From positions 124,001-188,000 of the forward strand of contig BGZK01001010.1 of the NCBI GenBank assembly GCA_005406025.1: DNA of 64,000 nt. Direction: 5' to 3'. The notes beneath the pieces are model-generated. The model made no database searches. It was not told where the DNA came from and saw only the letters and a list, made by a program, of their open reading frames with translations. How positions within the stretch are numbered: position 1 is the first letter of the stretch; each line of letters begins with the position of its first letter. The translations under genes and the position numbers were made by a program. Below, piece by piece: positions 48,401 through 59,799 of this stretch. This DNA is from Eumeta japonica. Taxonomy: Eukaryota > Arthropoda > Insecta > Lepidoptera > Psychidae.

Positions 48401-48895
48401 TGTTGGCACCTCTCTTGTGTAGTAGAAAAGTTATTCACGAAGTGTGCCATAGTGATGTGTTGTCAGAACATTTAGCGTTTTGATGCAACCTGTTTGTAAG
48501 TGTTGGATGAAACAGACAGTTGCATTAGAATAAAAATTATAAGGTTAAATTCATTTAGAAATTCACCATAACAGCTGCGCAACATTCCCTCCGCTCTTTT
48601 CTCTGTATTTCCAAAATATCGATTTGGGGAATAAAAATGTATTATTTCCTTAATTTAATATTCTTTTGAAATTATTATTACGCGCTATAAATAGGTAATT
48701 ATTTTATCAGAACTATTGTTTTTTTTATTACAGAACGATTTAATGCCTAGTTTCTATAATAAGTATTTCAATTTAAAATAAAAATTGCAACATAATCTAA
48801 GAACATTTTTTAGAAAGCGATTTCTTCTATCATTTCCTAAGTATTAATTAATAAATTAATTTGCAAGGTAAGTTATAGGAAAAGTCAAGTGATTA
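45455..48895. other. Long AT-rich intergenic DNA
   Basis: No gene; small frames at 45670-45924, 46106-46351 and 46438-46671 (minus) lack domains. Small items: a complex patch at 46990-47120 (GATGTCTGCCGATTCCGCTC), an AT low-complexity tract at 47825-47905, and CTGTCTGTCTGTACTC repeat debris near 48356. Confidence 0.4.
47825..47905. repeat. TTATATTATT low-complexity tract
   Basis: Degenerate TTTATATTATT units with almost no G or C. Confidence 0.7.
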
Positions 48896-48939
48896 ATCTA
48901 AGTGTTTGTCGCCATAGTTTATTAGATTCATGTGACAAG

Positions 48940-49470
48940 ATTCACGTGACGCATCTATCTCTCTTCCACTCCATCGGCCGACGCCGAGTAGAAGAGAGAT
49001 AGCGGCGGCACACGACCTACACGTGAACTGTTTTGTCAGCTGTTTGTAAAGTGAAGTGACAAGTTAATGTGGTTTCCGTTGTTAATTACACACTTGAAAC
49101 ACTTCCCTTGACTTAATACTTTTCCTGTCATCGTCCTGTCCTTAAGAGAATGACGCAGATTGGAGGATCTTCAATATCACACATGTATATAAGTTGTAAA
49201 TAAATTGTTAATAGCACATTGTCACTTCTAATTAATCTGTATAATGTAAGTGAAAAAATATTCGAATTAACGAGTGTAAATAAATATTATACAATCGAAA
49301 AAACTGTAATTTCCAATTAACTCGTTCTTTGTATTATACAAAATAATGATAATTCAGTGACATAAATTCAATTCAATTCACAAAAGTAGATAATATTTCA
49401 TTAATGCTTTCTTATTACTTTATTACGTAAAATTATCGTCTGTAAACCGACTTTACAGACAACCAATTTC
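48940..49470. repeat. Possible diverged relative of the 26.5/35.3-kb element
   Basis: The end CCGACTTTACAGACAACCAA (49447-49466) matches CCGACTTTACAGGCAACCAA of that element. The start has GCATCTATCTCTCTTCCACT in place of GCGTCTCTCTCCCACTCAAC. The middle cannot be aligned by eye. Confidence 0.35.
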
Positions 49471-49599
49471 TTGTACATATTATTATTCTTACACTCTTTA
49501 GTAATCAATGAATATAAATTTAAACTACAAAACTGGATGAAGTTTCATTTATTTAATTTATAGTGCCTTAAAGCTTTACAAGTGGCATTCAGTCTATAA

Positions 49600-49785
49600 A
49601 GATAATCACAATTGTAGGTCGTTGTTTGGTACGTATTATTTCCCGGGTGGGCCCATGCGTCCGTCGGATGGCGGTGGTCCGCCGCTCGCTTCTTGTAACA
49701 TACGAATTTTGTAAGTAAACCGCTCAGCAACGCACCGCCATGGTCGGCAGCCGTGTGTTACGAATATGATGCCAGTTGTTGGCTG
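49600..49785. other. GC-rich patch
   Basis: CCCGGGTGGGCCCATGCGTC and GGATGGCGGTGGTCCGCCGC; complex, candidate conserved element. Confidence 0.3.
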
Positions 49786-49862
49786 TCGACGTCTGTCTTA
49801 TGGACTCGTAAATAAAGTTATCAGCCACATTAACTTATGTCTTAAAAGTGTTAGTATGTGGA

Positions 49863-49881
49863 GGGGCGGGGGGGGGCGGGG
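49863..49881 (+). repeat. G-rich run, G-quadruplex-capable
   Basis: GGGG C, then nine G, C, then GGGG. Confidence 0.85.
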
Positions 49882-50575
49882 CTCCGATGACCAGATGTGC
49901 GTCTGGGCATTCGGCGTTACCAAACTGATCCTATTTGAAGCACTCCAGTAGTTACTCAGTACACTGCATTACTGTACTTCGAGAAAACAGATATTTACAT
50001 AAGGTCTAAGTGTACTCATTGATGTTAAGAAGTATAATTATTTATTATTTTAAAAGTATAATTTTATTCAATGAATTATTTTCAGGTGTTAATAATGAGA
50101 AACTCACATTTTATTTTGGAAATTTTTGTGTAGTCTGTTTGTTTCTATTGTAAGATAAAGGCAAGATTATTATTAATCAGTAAGAAGAATAGATGTGTAA
50201 ATATGGCGGACCATATTTTACTCATAAATAAAATTTCATTCTATAAAGATTAAAAATATTACCGATTTGTGATTATAATGATGGTTATTTAACATTTGTT
50301 GTATTAAATATACAACTATTTCATTAGAGCATTATTACTAATCTCCTTGATTTTTACTAGAATATTTCATTGGTGATGTACTAAACGGAGTCGCCAAAAT
50401 TGTTCAAAAAATAATGTTTGAAAAAAATAGTATTTTAACAAGAATGTAGTACAATAGTTATTGATCGTTACTGCTTTATGTGTTTTTACGCTAAAGGTTG
50501 TTCTTAAAAATAATTAAGAAACGTTTGATATACACGAAAGTTAAATTCTGTTAATATTAATTTACTACACAGATG
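49882..50575. other. AT-rich intergenic DNA
   Basis: Nothing recognised. Confidence 0.4.
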
Positions 50576-50579
50576 TTAA

Positions 50580-50935
50580 AGCTGTAGACCCCTCGCACGA
50601 AACTCGACGACGGTCTCGCAGAAGAGCAGCAGCAGGCCGCATTCCCGCAGCCTACTTCGAATTCAGCCCAAAACGGGAGCTGCGCCGGCGGCGTTTCCTC
50701 TACGTGCGCCTTCCGGCGGCGCGCGCCGCGCGCATCACTAATACTGTGCCGTTTTATATTGCCTTGTATTTCATGTTTTTTACTCAAACTATATGTATCC
50801 TCCGATTTGATTTATGTCGCAGATCGCCTGCGAAGCCTGCGCTTAGTATTCCGCGCGCGCGCGCCGGCCCGAGAGCCGCCGCGCGCGCTCGCCGTTCGGC
50901 ACTCGATAGCGAAGCGTGGCGAAACTATAATAGTA
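50580..50935. other. Paired GC-rich patches, candidate regulatory element
   Basis: Two CpG-rich blocks (50585-50740 and 50830-50920) flank a ~90-bp AT-rich spacer containing TTTTATATTGCC. CGCGCGCGCGCCGGCCC is typical. Frames on both strands are composition artefacts. Confidence 0.4.
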
Positions 50936-51017
50936 TTGTTTGAATAATTCTGTATAAATTTTTCTATTGTTATGTAATCGGAATACGTATATCTATATAC
51001 ATATTAGCTTTCTGTTC

Positions 51018-51036
51018 GCGGCTTCGCCCGCATGGG
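51018..51036 (-). repeat. Repeat tail (GGGCGAAGCCGCGAAC type), minus strand
   Basis: TTCGCGGCTTCGCCCGCATG is the reverse complement of the tail type seen at 14010 and 42515. It borders the open frame that follows. Confidence 0.4.
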
Positions 51037-51046
51037 CATAGAATGA

Positions 51047-51247
51047 ACTGCTTCATCTAGTATATCGATTGCTCTCGTTGTCAATCCCGATCGCAGTCAT
51101 GCTCTCGATTTTACGCCCGGCATTGTTCCAGATACTGTTTCTAGTCACGACTTGGATTCTGACGCCGGTCCCACGCATGATTCAAATTGCAATTCAAATT
51201 CCGTTACCGATCACGGTTACAATTTGAACGAAGTCAAAGAAAAATAA
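51047..51247 (+). pseudogene. Protein-like open frame without start codon, possible retroelement fragment
   Basis: Between TGA at 51044 and TAA at 51245 a 66-codon frame reads VVNPDRSHALDFTPGIV, PDTVSSHDLDSDAGPTHDSN and SVTDHGYNLNEVKEK. It is rich in Asp, Ser, Asn and Pro, unlike random AT-rich translation, and there is no in-frame ATG near the start. The repeat tail just before it suggests debris of a transposable element. I cannot name the family; chance is possible. Confidence 0.25.
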
Positions 51248-52025
51248 CCTTCTTAAATGAAACATAGTGCAGCGTTCTGTTGAAAGAATTTTTAAGATAT
51301 ATTTAGTAGTTCAGTTCAATTGCAAATGGTTTTTTTTTATCACCAAATGTTTGATTCCTTTAAAAGAATGATGAACAAACGCATACGAGTGAACATTCAG
51401 ATACAAATTATACATGTATGTAATACGTGCTTAAGTGTTTGTCCTGTAGTCAAGTTTGGACTACTCAATACTCAATGCATTATGAAATTTTATACGGAGT
51501 AGATGTTCTCCTAGCATAGGAGATCAGATAATTTTTGTGCAAAAAATGTATGACTACAAGAAAAATGGCAATTGTAGAAAGTGAGTTAACGTAAATCTTA
51601 AAATAAACAATAATTGCTAAATTTTAATTTAGTGACAGTAAAGCGAGGGAGAAGCGGTAATTGTAAATAATATCGTAATTGTCAGAATATAATCTATTCA
51701 AAAAAAACGTAATGGACTGTAAACAATTGCCGTAGAAGATACTCGCAAACTGCATGCAGACCACGTTCTAACTTTTTAGAATCTGGTTTTAGAGATAGTT
51801 TTCGGTTGACGTCCTTACAAACAGACAAAAAAAAAATTTATTTTGGGATCACTTTATGTCATATACACTAATAGCTTACTTTATTTTCTTTTTGAATGAT
51901 CAATTGAAGAGTGCTTTTATAGAGTTAAAACTAGGATTTATTAAAATTGAACAAGATTAAATATAAAAGGAAGTTATATTTTATAAAGTTAGCATTGTAC
52001 CTTTGTATGTGCCGGCAAATTCCTA
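51248..52025. other. AT-rich intergenic DNA
   Basis: No gene. The 51740-51840 part (CGGTTGACGTCCTTACAAAC and AGACAAAAAAA) resembles old transposon debris. Confidence 0.35.
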
Positions 52026-52029
52026 ATTT

Positions 52030-52340
52030 ACAAAATAATGTCATAAACATAACTCTGGCAACACCGCGAGACGGCAGTTTATCTATCCAGAGATTGTTTA
52101 TGCGCTAATTATGCGTTTCATGCATAAATAGCTCATATTTCAATGAGGGAATTTGCTTTAAAATGTCATTCTGATTCGAGCGATCGAGCGCACGGCCGGC
52201 GGCGGCGGGCGGCGGGCGGCGGGCGATGCGCGTGGAGTGCTAAGCGCGCGCCCTAGGCACTACGTCGTCTAGACAATGAAGTCGTTAGTCACATTCGGCT
52301 CTGAAGACGCGTCACCGGTCACATTCCTAGGGCACGTTGG
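52030..52340. other. Candidate enhancer: homeodomain-like cluster next to CpG island
   Basis: TTGTTTATGCGCTAATTATG and TTTCATGCATAAATAGC (52095-52135) lead into a GC-rich core with the (GGGCGGC)n heptamer at 52198-52225. This heptamer is the complement of the one at 9131-9157. Confidence 0.4.
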
Positions 52341-52344
52341 AAGT

Positions 52345-52875
52345 TTTGAGTATTTGTTTATAATTACTCTGTATCCACGACTGCATAAACTATAGGCTTA
52401 AAAAGCTATATTTTAACTTTCCGCAATGAAAATAGAAAAAAAGTCTTAAAATTGGGAAATTATTGATCAGTTCGATTTTCGAAAATTAAGTTTTCATTAG
52501 ATCTTGTCTTTTAGAGTCCTAGGAATTTATTTCGATTAATTTCTGAATGATGTCTGTATGTGTATGTGTTTGTCAATAATTGTTTTTTTAGAATGTCTTA
52601 AGCTAATTAATTTCAAAATGTACCTAGCTCTTGTGCTTGTAAAGTAATGTCGACTGCTGCAAAATACATCGAAATCAATTGGTTTGAACGAGAGATAGCA
52701 ATATATTCTCAAAACAATATTTTTTAAAATAATTTTTAATACTTTTTTGGATTAATGTTTGGTATTAGACAAATTTCTTTAAAAACTGCGTTGAATACCT
52801 CAAAGCTGATCAAAATCGAACAACGTGTTTAATAGATACCGTTGTTTAAAAAAAATTGCTTTTAACAGATCAAGA
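52345..52875. other. AT-rich intergenic DNA
   Basis: Nothing recognised. Confidence 0.4.
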
Positions 52876-52879
52876 TGTT

Positions 52880-53230
52880 TGATCTTGAAGCGCAGAAAAG
52901 GTATTAAGATTATGTTTTTGATCACGATGAGTTAAAAAAAAAAACACAGAAATTGATATTTTGAGCTCAAACTCATTAATTTACTCTTAGAATATTTTTG
53001 AAGACCTTGAGATCCAAGCAAAAACTTTTAAGAATGGACTATAAGGTAAACCGTTCTTCGAATTATTGAGCTGCAAAACTCGAAGATAAGCCTTTGGACT
53101 TTAAGACAACTATACATACGAGTATTTTTGAACTTAGGAGCTTAAAAACTCATCGATAAATACCATAAAGGGGAGTTTTAGGGATGTCCTGTAGGGTCAA
53201 CCGCTTTATAATTTTTAGTTTAATAGCTCC
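52880..53230 (+). repeat. Diverged interspersed repeat (partner at 24.3-24.56 kb)
   Basis: TTTTGAACTTAGGAGCTTAA and AGTTTTAGGGATGTCCTGTA followed by GGGTCAACCGC keep the order seen in the 24.3-kb segment. The preceding GAGCTCAAACTC/GAGCTGCAAAACTCG words recur within it. Confidence 0.45.
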
Positions 53231-53234
53231 GACG

Positions 53235-53855
53235 GAGATCAATGATAATGTTATTTTGATATAATAATATTTTTTATATGCTAACGATTCCACGGATTTG
53301 AGGTTCTCAATCCATAGCATTCAGTGAAAATTATCTATTACTCTGAAAATAATGCGTCAACACAGTTCTCCATACCACAAAAAGACACACGTACGTAATT
53401 GGCTTTTTGAAGACTGAGCAGATCAAGTTGCTTGCGCTTGTAAGAATACTACGAGAGAGTAGAATGAACGAGCATCCGTCTCTGTGCAGTGTTCGTCTTC
53501 GTCGGTCATTTATTGAATGTCTTTATAACTATTTTTATACTCGATGTTATTGTTCCGATATCTATAAGCTGAGAATAGAGCTAAGATTATCTCGCCGCGT
53601 AAACTAAAATTCTTTTGAATGTAACTTTCCACAAATAAATTATAAACAAATATTGCCTATTTACATTCAGTCTTTTTAAAATATATAGTCTTTTCTTTTT
53701 TATATTTATAAGTCTGATTTACATTCTGAAGAGTGAACATATTTTTTATGTTAATGCCTATTTACGAATTTTTTAGGTAAATGATTTTTATTTTCTATTA
53801 AAAACTGTGTTGTATAAATTACGTGTTTTCAAATTTTACAATTAATGTCTTAAAA
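53235..53855. other. AT-rich intergenic DNA
   Basis: The frame 53407-53607 has no known domain. Confidence 0.35.
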
Positions 53856-54025
53856 CTTCCGACTGCTCCTCACCGATGAGGCGATTAGGATTCCGATAGT
53901 GCCGCAAGTCAACTAGCTGACCGGCCGCTGGCCGTATACTAAATACAAAACAATATGATCTATATACGAACGTACTCGGGCGGCGCAGGCGCAGGAGCGG
54001 GCGCGCGGCTGCCCGGAATCTATAA
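53856..54025. other. GC-rich patch
   Basis: GGGCGGCGCAGGCGCAGGAGC and GCGGGCGCGCGGCTGCC. The minus-strand frame 53842-54045 is a composition effect. Confidence 0.35.
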
Positions 54026-54585
54026 TAACTCCTATCCAATAACACAAAGACTAGTTAAGTTCACATTAACGCACCTTTTTTTTAGACTGCATATTATTTT
54101 CCTATTCTATGGCTAAAAGCGTACTGTAAAATAAACGACCAAAAGGTCTGAAGTACCATCGATTACGGAGGTCACAAACACACATCCGCTTAAAATACGA
54201 GGTGACGTCAATTATGTTTGTCTGTCGTGTATGAGAAAGGGCGATATGTAGTATACGCAGGAAGATATCCACTGAGAACTACAAAACGTAACAACGAAAT
54301 AGGGAGCTTTGTATATAAAATAACTAAACAGAAATTGAAACATGTCCTTTACAGTTGAGATTACATATAAAAAAATTGATGTATACATCTATGTAAAAAT
54401 TAAAGTTTTATTCAATGAAAATAGCAATGATATAATGTTTCCGTTTCTTGAATTATGAAGAATAGCTTATTACATTAAAAAAAATATGGATCGTGTAAGA
54501 TACGAAAACGATAAAAATGATTGACCAATTTTACGATTTCCCTTTAAAAGGATCTCAAAACTCTAAACAAATGTCTTGTTCCTTC
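54026..54585. other. AT-rich intergenic DNA
   Basis: Nothing recognised. Confidence 0.35.
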
Positions 54586-54589
54586 GAAT

Positions 54590-54720
54590 TTTCCCTCACT
54601 GCCCTCTCGGTTTATATTAGTAGTAGCTATCACGTCGCGGGTCTAGCGTCCGCTCCTCCGTCACCCGCAATATGATCCCGGTCCCATCCTACTTCTGCTG
54701 ATATGCTACCGTCTCGTTTT
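54590..54720. other. Balanced complex segment, unclassified
   Basis: CACGTCGCGGGTCTAGCGTC and CCCGGTCCCATCCTACTTCTG. Could be a repeat fragment or a conserved element. Confidence 0.25.
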
Positions 54721-54724
54721 GTTC

Positions 54725-55415
54725 TTAAATCGACTAAATTGTTATAGTTTTTGGCAAATTCTTCAAAACTCCAAATTAAACACAGAAACATAAATCATTC
54801 TAAATATTCTTTGCTCTACTAAGAATAATTGATAAATATTTGAAAAAAATCGGCCCAATTAAAGGGTTCATACTATTTATTACATAACACCATAGGACAC
54901 TAAAAATGTGTCATATATCTTTTTACTGATATCTGTTTACTTTATTATGAATTTTTATTCAAATTGGTCACACTATGAGTATGTAGGTATTATTTGCATA
55001 AGTATTCTTATTAATTTCCACGGAACCCGAAAAAAAGCGTTTTTAATCATTTTTATTGTAGATAGCGATTAAAAATCCAGGAAATAAAAATAAAAAAGGT
55101 TCATCGAAATTGATGGAGTTTTGCGTTATGTGAACACATCGATAAACTTGACTATATTTTTGTTTATAAAGGTGTTCCAATAAAAGTGAATTTTCAAAAT
55201 TTCCGCTAATGTTAATCTTAATAGGTCGTGAATGCTACAAAGGAATAATATTTATTAAATAGTGTATTTGTTAATCCTTTTTTTCCGGGACACTAATTTC
55301 AAATCCGCTCAGACAGTATTTTTTTTTATTTATAACTCATGTATAAGACAATTTTAATTTGGGCACATATTCTATCAGTTTCTTTCACGATCGTCTCTCA
55401 AACACGCACTATTAT
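54725..55415. other. AT-rich intergenic DNA
   Basis: Nothing recognised. Confidence 0.35.
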
Positions 55416-55419
55416 ACCT

Positions 55420-55565
55420 ACACAGCCGTCGAGGTGTCGCCTCTGGTCGCGGTATACTCTTTGCGTGCCGTATGGAGTTCGTTATTCCGATAGCGGGGCA
55501 CGTCCGAGATCCCATCTTTATGTACGGGATTTCCGGTGCCGTGGCCCGCGCGCTCCTTTATTAAT
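55420..55565. other. GC-richer patch inside a 127-codon frame
   Basis: CpG-containing segment (GTCGAGGTGTCGCCTCTGG, GGTGCCGTGGCCCGCGCGC). The frame 55339-55722 that spans it shows no domain, no repeats and AT-driven ends, so it is not called a gene. Confidence 0.3.
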
Positions 55566-55569
55566 TTAC

Positions 55570-56445
55570 ATGGACGACTCTAATTTGAAATCACTGCGCT
55601 ACGTACTAACGCCTGTTTTATTGCTGCACTTGAAATATTTAGTAAAATGCATCTGTTTCTATTACAAGAGGTGTTTACGTACTTCGCATAAATTGAATTT
55701 TCGTTTACTAAAAAATAGTTAAAATTACAATTCATTGTCAATGTCATACAAAAATGAAAAGGTCCATTTTCGTATTCTTGTAACGTAGTAACTAATCCTT
55801 ATTAACAGTACGAAAATATCAAAAATTATACTGGATATTTTTTAATAGGACCGTTTATTTTTCGGATTGCAAAGGTGCAATCACGTGACGTAATTCGCAA
55901 CGAATGCGATGCACATTAACAATTTATACTTGAATTTTAGATGTAAATACATATTCAAATGTTTTCCTAGAATTTCGGTAACGGACGAAGCGGTTCTCTG
56001 TTGAAGTATAAACATGTAATCAGTATGAGTCAGGCGTAGATCTGCTGGATCTACAAGTATAGTAAGGTTCCTGCGCATTTGAATTGGATCGGCGCGATCT
56101 ATTCTGGGAACAGCGGCATAGACTCAAATAGAGCAGAAGAGATTTACTAATGTTAGTTATTATATTGCTTTAGCATTAAAGTAATGCATTATTATTGAAA
56201 TGATAAAGAAACCGATGTTTCAAATTCAACATTTATTACCTCTAAAAATAATTAAATATTGTCTCGGTTTATTAAATTTATGTTTGAATAAAATTTCTTG
56301 AGAAACAGGCTAAATTGGAAGTATAATTTGTAGACCAATTTTTCAGATTCAGGTTTACGTAGTTAAAAACTGCATAATTTATCGGAGACATGTAATTTAT
56401 GCATTTAAAACGTAAACCGAGGAATTGATGTCTCCATGATACGAG
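55570..56445. other. AT-rich intergenic DNA
   Basis: Nothing recognised. Confidence 0.35.
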
Positions 56446-56449
56446 ACCG

Positions 56450-56570
56450 TCGAAGGCTCTAACGTACCACAAGCCCGACGTCATATGGTCTGTGCCAAGT
56501 AATAGATCACCGGCACAGCACGCGTGGGCGCCATTGAGGCGTGATCGCACATGCGCCGGCGTACAGATCG
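56450..56570. other. GC-rich patch
   Basis: ACGCGTGGGCGCCATTGAGG and ACATGCGCCGGCG. Candidate conserved element. Confidence 0.3.
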
Positions 56571-56574
56571 TAAT

Positions 56575-57550
56575 CGATTTATACTGTGTATTTAATTTAA
56601 GGCTTTAGTAGGTACTGATTGTTCTGATTTATATACGGGAGGTGATGTAATATTGTTTAGTCGATGACGACTTGCAGTCGGAATTCGACGCTATCTCGAA
56701 TTGTATAAGTGTATTAGTCAGTTCCTTTGGTCTTTAGTAGGTCAAGCCTTTGTTTTTGTGTAGAAAAATACAGCAGACGGCACCAGCCCAACTCGTGCTT
56801 TTTTTATAAATTAATGTTCTTATATCATTTTAAACTTGTTTTCAATTAGGAACTGTTTTATTTTATTCGTTTTAAAAAATTGATTTTAATTCAAGTTTTT
56901 TAAATTCCTACTAGAAATAGTGTGGCAAATTTTAATATAAATTTTATTTTTTCAACATTTTGTCTTTTAAAAATATGCTAAAGAAGTCCGATATAATTAC
57001 ATGTATCGAAACAGTATATATTTGATGATGTTATATAATTATTTTCGTTTAATTAAAAGAAAATCATCTCATAGTTGAGCCGAAATACGAAAACAAAACA
57101 GGTAATTTTCCTATTTGTATTAAGGAGGCTTCGTATTGAAATCGCTAAGGTGAAATCCGATGCAAAAAAAAATAGATGAAGCGTTGCCGTGGAGTTTTAT
57201 GGTACGAGGCGACCGCGTTGACGTCCGTTAACAGATTTGACAAACCATTTCTCCATTTTATTCATTCCAATTCGAAACGTGATTAGAGAGTGTTGTTGTA
57301 TTAGTACGTTGCTACGTATATTAAATTATTTTTTTAAACATATTTTATTTTTAGAAGTTTTGTTTGTGAAATATTTAACTATTATTGTTTTTGTTAATAC
57401 TGTTTTGTCACAAAATTTCAAAATACATTTGAGTTTATTTCAATTTGATACATATACAATAAAACCACATAATCAGAGAAGAAAATACAAAAATTTACTT
57501 CACCGAAAAAAACCGACTAAGAGCATGTCATGACCGCTGTAGAGTTCCAA
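56575..57550. other. AT-rich intergenic DNA
   Basis: Frame 57237-57533 (98 codons) is AT-driven, without domain. Confidence 0.4.
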
Positions 57551-57554
57551 AGCC

Positions 57555-58270
57555 ATTACTACAAAGAAATGCACTACAGACGAAAAAAAGTGCGTTGTGG
57601 CACTTTTTTCCATGTTTCCCGCACATAATAGGTATAAACACTTTAGTTTCCTATAACTAGGGAAATAAACAGATATGTCGACTCTCTTAAACTAGTGTAA
57701 ACTAAGGTGCACCAGCAAAAAAGCGTATGTTCATAGCACTTACGTCCTTTTATTAAAAGGCGCAGTTTTTCAGCAATAACTTATAAATGGTATATCCGAT
57801 CATTTTCAAAATAATATTCGTTTTTCATATTTTTTGGACATACGGTTTAGAAAATAAAAGGGGGGGGGGGCACAATTTCTGTTAATTTTGAATCGATTAT
57901 ATATATAATTTTTTTGATTGTCAACAAAATTATTATCAAAAAATAATTATTTTTTAGTCAGAAAATTACTTAAAAACCATAAAGTGTTTTCAATAAAACT
58001 TTCGAAATATGTGCCACACGTTGATAAAAAACATCATCATAAAAATCACAATTAATAAAAATTAAAAAAAATAAAATTTTTTAGCTTCTGAACATGTATG
58101 GAGTGCCCCCCTAGAAATATTATTTTTGTTACTTAACTACGAAACTAAGTAACGGCTTATACAAGACACCTATACTCCGAATTTCATCAATATTCATCTT
58201 ATTTTTTTGAATAAAATGCCTATGACGTAAAGATGGACGGACGGATATGATGAAACTATAGAGTTTGAGG
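57555..58270 (-). repeat. Interspersed repeat with central G/C homopolymer, minus orientation
   Basis: Reverse complement of the 61.0-61.66-kb copy. Shared words read on the minus strand: GATGGACGG-complement at the start, GGGGGGCACTCCATACATG, GTGCCCCCC, AAACCGTATGTCCAAAAAAT, ATGATCGGATATACC, TTTTGCTGGTGCACCTTAG. The homopolymer is 11 G on the plus strand (57860-57870). Confidence 0.65.
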
Positions 58271-58274
58271 ACTT

Positions 58275-58790
58275 AAAGAGTTAAAGTGTAGAAGAATTAA
58301 AGGAGTGGACTCGATCTTAGTTTTGTATATAATAGAATAGATAAAAATGTTTGTGTTAATGTAGTAATGAAAATTGAGCGATTTTATGAGCTTTGAAGCA
58401 TTCAAAAAAGTTATTTGGGGAGAGAAATTCATTATATTTTGGAATAGATATTAAAGGACCTGTTCAGATAAAATTATTTTTTGACATTATTTGAAATTTA
58501 CTTTACCGATACAGCTCATATTTTATCTAATTTAAAACTATCATTATTTTTATATATCGTGAACTCGACCTTAATCTGTTGTTTCATCATCATCATCGCT
58601 CAACCTTCAGCCAGTCGCAATGACTGAAAGGCACAAGTCCCGATACACCGAAGGGAGCGTAAATATCGGGGGGAGTGTAGGTTCTAGCTTGGATTAGGAG
58701 TGACGGGAGTGTAGAGCCAGCCGGTATTCGTGCAACCTTTAGCCAAAAACTGAATTCGGGATAGGTAATAGATACTATAGCGAATCTCCC
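58275..58790. other. AT-rich DNA with a balanced stretch
   Basis: Around 58590-58760 (CCAGTCGCAATGACTGAAAGG, TATCGGGGGGAGTGTAGG) the sequence is complex. It may be a repeat; the 113-codon minus frame 58593-58934 has no domain. Confidence 0.3.
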
Positions 58791-58799
58791 AAGTGCGAA

Positions 58800-59500
58800 T
58801 AACTTTCTATTGTAGAAGAACTTAAAGCAGAGTTGAAAAGATGGTGTCGAGCTCTTAAACAAATCCTTTTTGGATTTATCTTCAATCGATCTTTCATTGT
58901 TTATGTTCTCAGCTTGGTGAAGAAGTTTTAGCAACCGTTAAGAACTTGAAAAATGTCATCGACAGCATTTTAAGTTTCCGCTTTGCTCTGTACTATAATC
59001 GCCTTCTCTTCTTGGTTCCTGTTGTAATAGCTCGGTCTACCCAAGGCTCTCATGTGTAACTAGGACGTCTAATTTTTCTTTCTGTTGTAGTAGATCTTAA
59101 GGCGGTGCTCATTAGACGATGTCGAACTTTTGTTTTGAAAGAAACCCTAATTTCCTTCTTCTTATTTCTTTTATTCTTATTTTTCTTCCTTTAGTGCAGA
59201 TCTCAATGTCCGTTTTTGAGAATTGGTAAAGATCATCCACAATCTTTGTAATCTCTAGTTTCAGATAGAACCAACAAAGTTCAGCTATAACCTAATTAAT
59301 TTCGTGCAGCCCATTTTTATTACTTACTACTGTCATAGCTCATTCTTGTTTTTGCAATTATCTCATGTGTAACTAGAGTGTCCAACTTATTTTTTGTCTT
59401 TGATCTTAAAGCAATATCTAAAAGGTGGTGTTGAACCCTTCTTAAAAGGAAAACTTTCCTAATTCTTATCTTCTTTTAATCTTTCATTCTTTATTTCGTA
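58800..59500 (+). repeat. Degenerate tandem array, about three units of ~0.3 kb
   Basis: Unit signature 1: TGTAGAAGAACTTAAAGCAG ... GATGGTGTCGAGCTCTTAAA (58811-58860). Unit 2: TGTAGTAGATCTTAAGGCGG ... GACGATGTCGAACTTTTG (59086-59132). Unit 3: GATCTTAAAGCAATATC ... GGTGGTGTTGAACCCTTCTTA (59402-59443). Units 2 and 3 also share CTCATGTGTAACTAG (59049 and 59362). Pyrimidine-rich stretches (TTATCTTC, TTTCATTCTTTAT) follow in each. Spacing is about 275 and 310 bp. Confidence 0.5.
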
Positions 59501-59504
59501 TATT

Positions 59505-59798
59505 ATTTATTTAACAATTATTTTTTAAATTACTCTCCGACCTATATTTTTCGATCAAATTGACTAATTTCGAAGAGAATTTCTATATTCAACAAACTTT
59601 ACTTAGGACTTATTTTGATTACGTTTTGATAAAATTAATATTGTTAAGGTTATCTCGAAATAGCTCTTTAAAAATCATTTTGGATGTGATTTCAAAGTTC
59701 AGTTATTCTAGCCGACTCACTTCTTTTCTAAATGTTGTATGCCTCCATCACAATCAGTAAATTCGTTTCCTGTTGTACAACTATGAAATACTACATTC
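59505..59798. other. AT-rich intergenic DNA
   Basis: Nothing recognised. Confidence 0.35.
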
Positions 59799-59799
59799 T

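Noticed and set aside
55339..55722. 127-codon open frame, plus strand
   Set aside because: No domain, no conserved pattern; it is open because it spans a GC-rich patch between AT-rich ends.
58593..58934. 113-codon open frame, minus strand
   Set aside because: Overlaps a repeat-like segment and the first unit of the tandem array; no domain.
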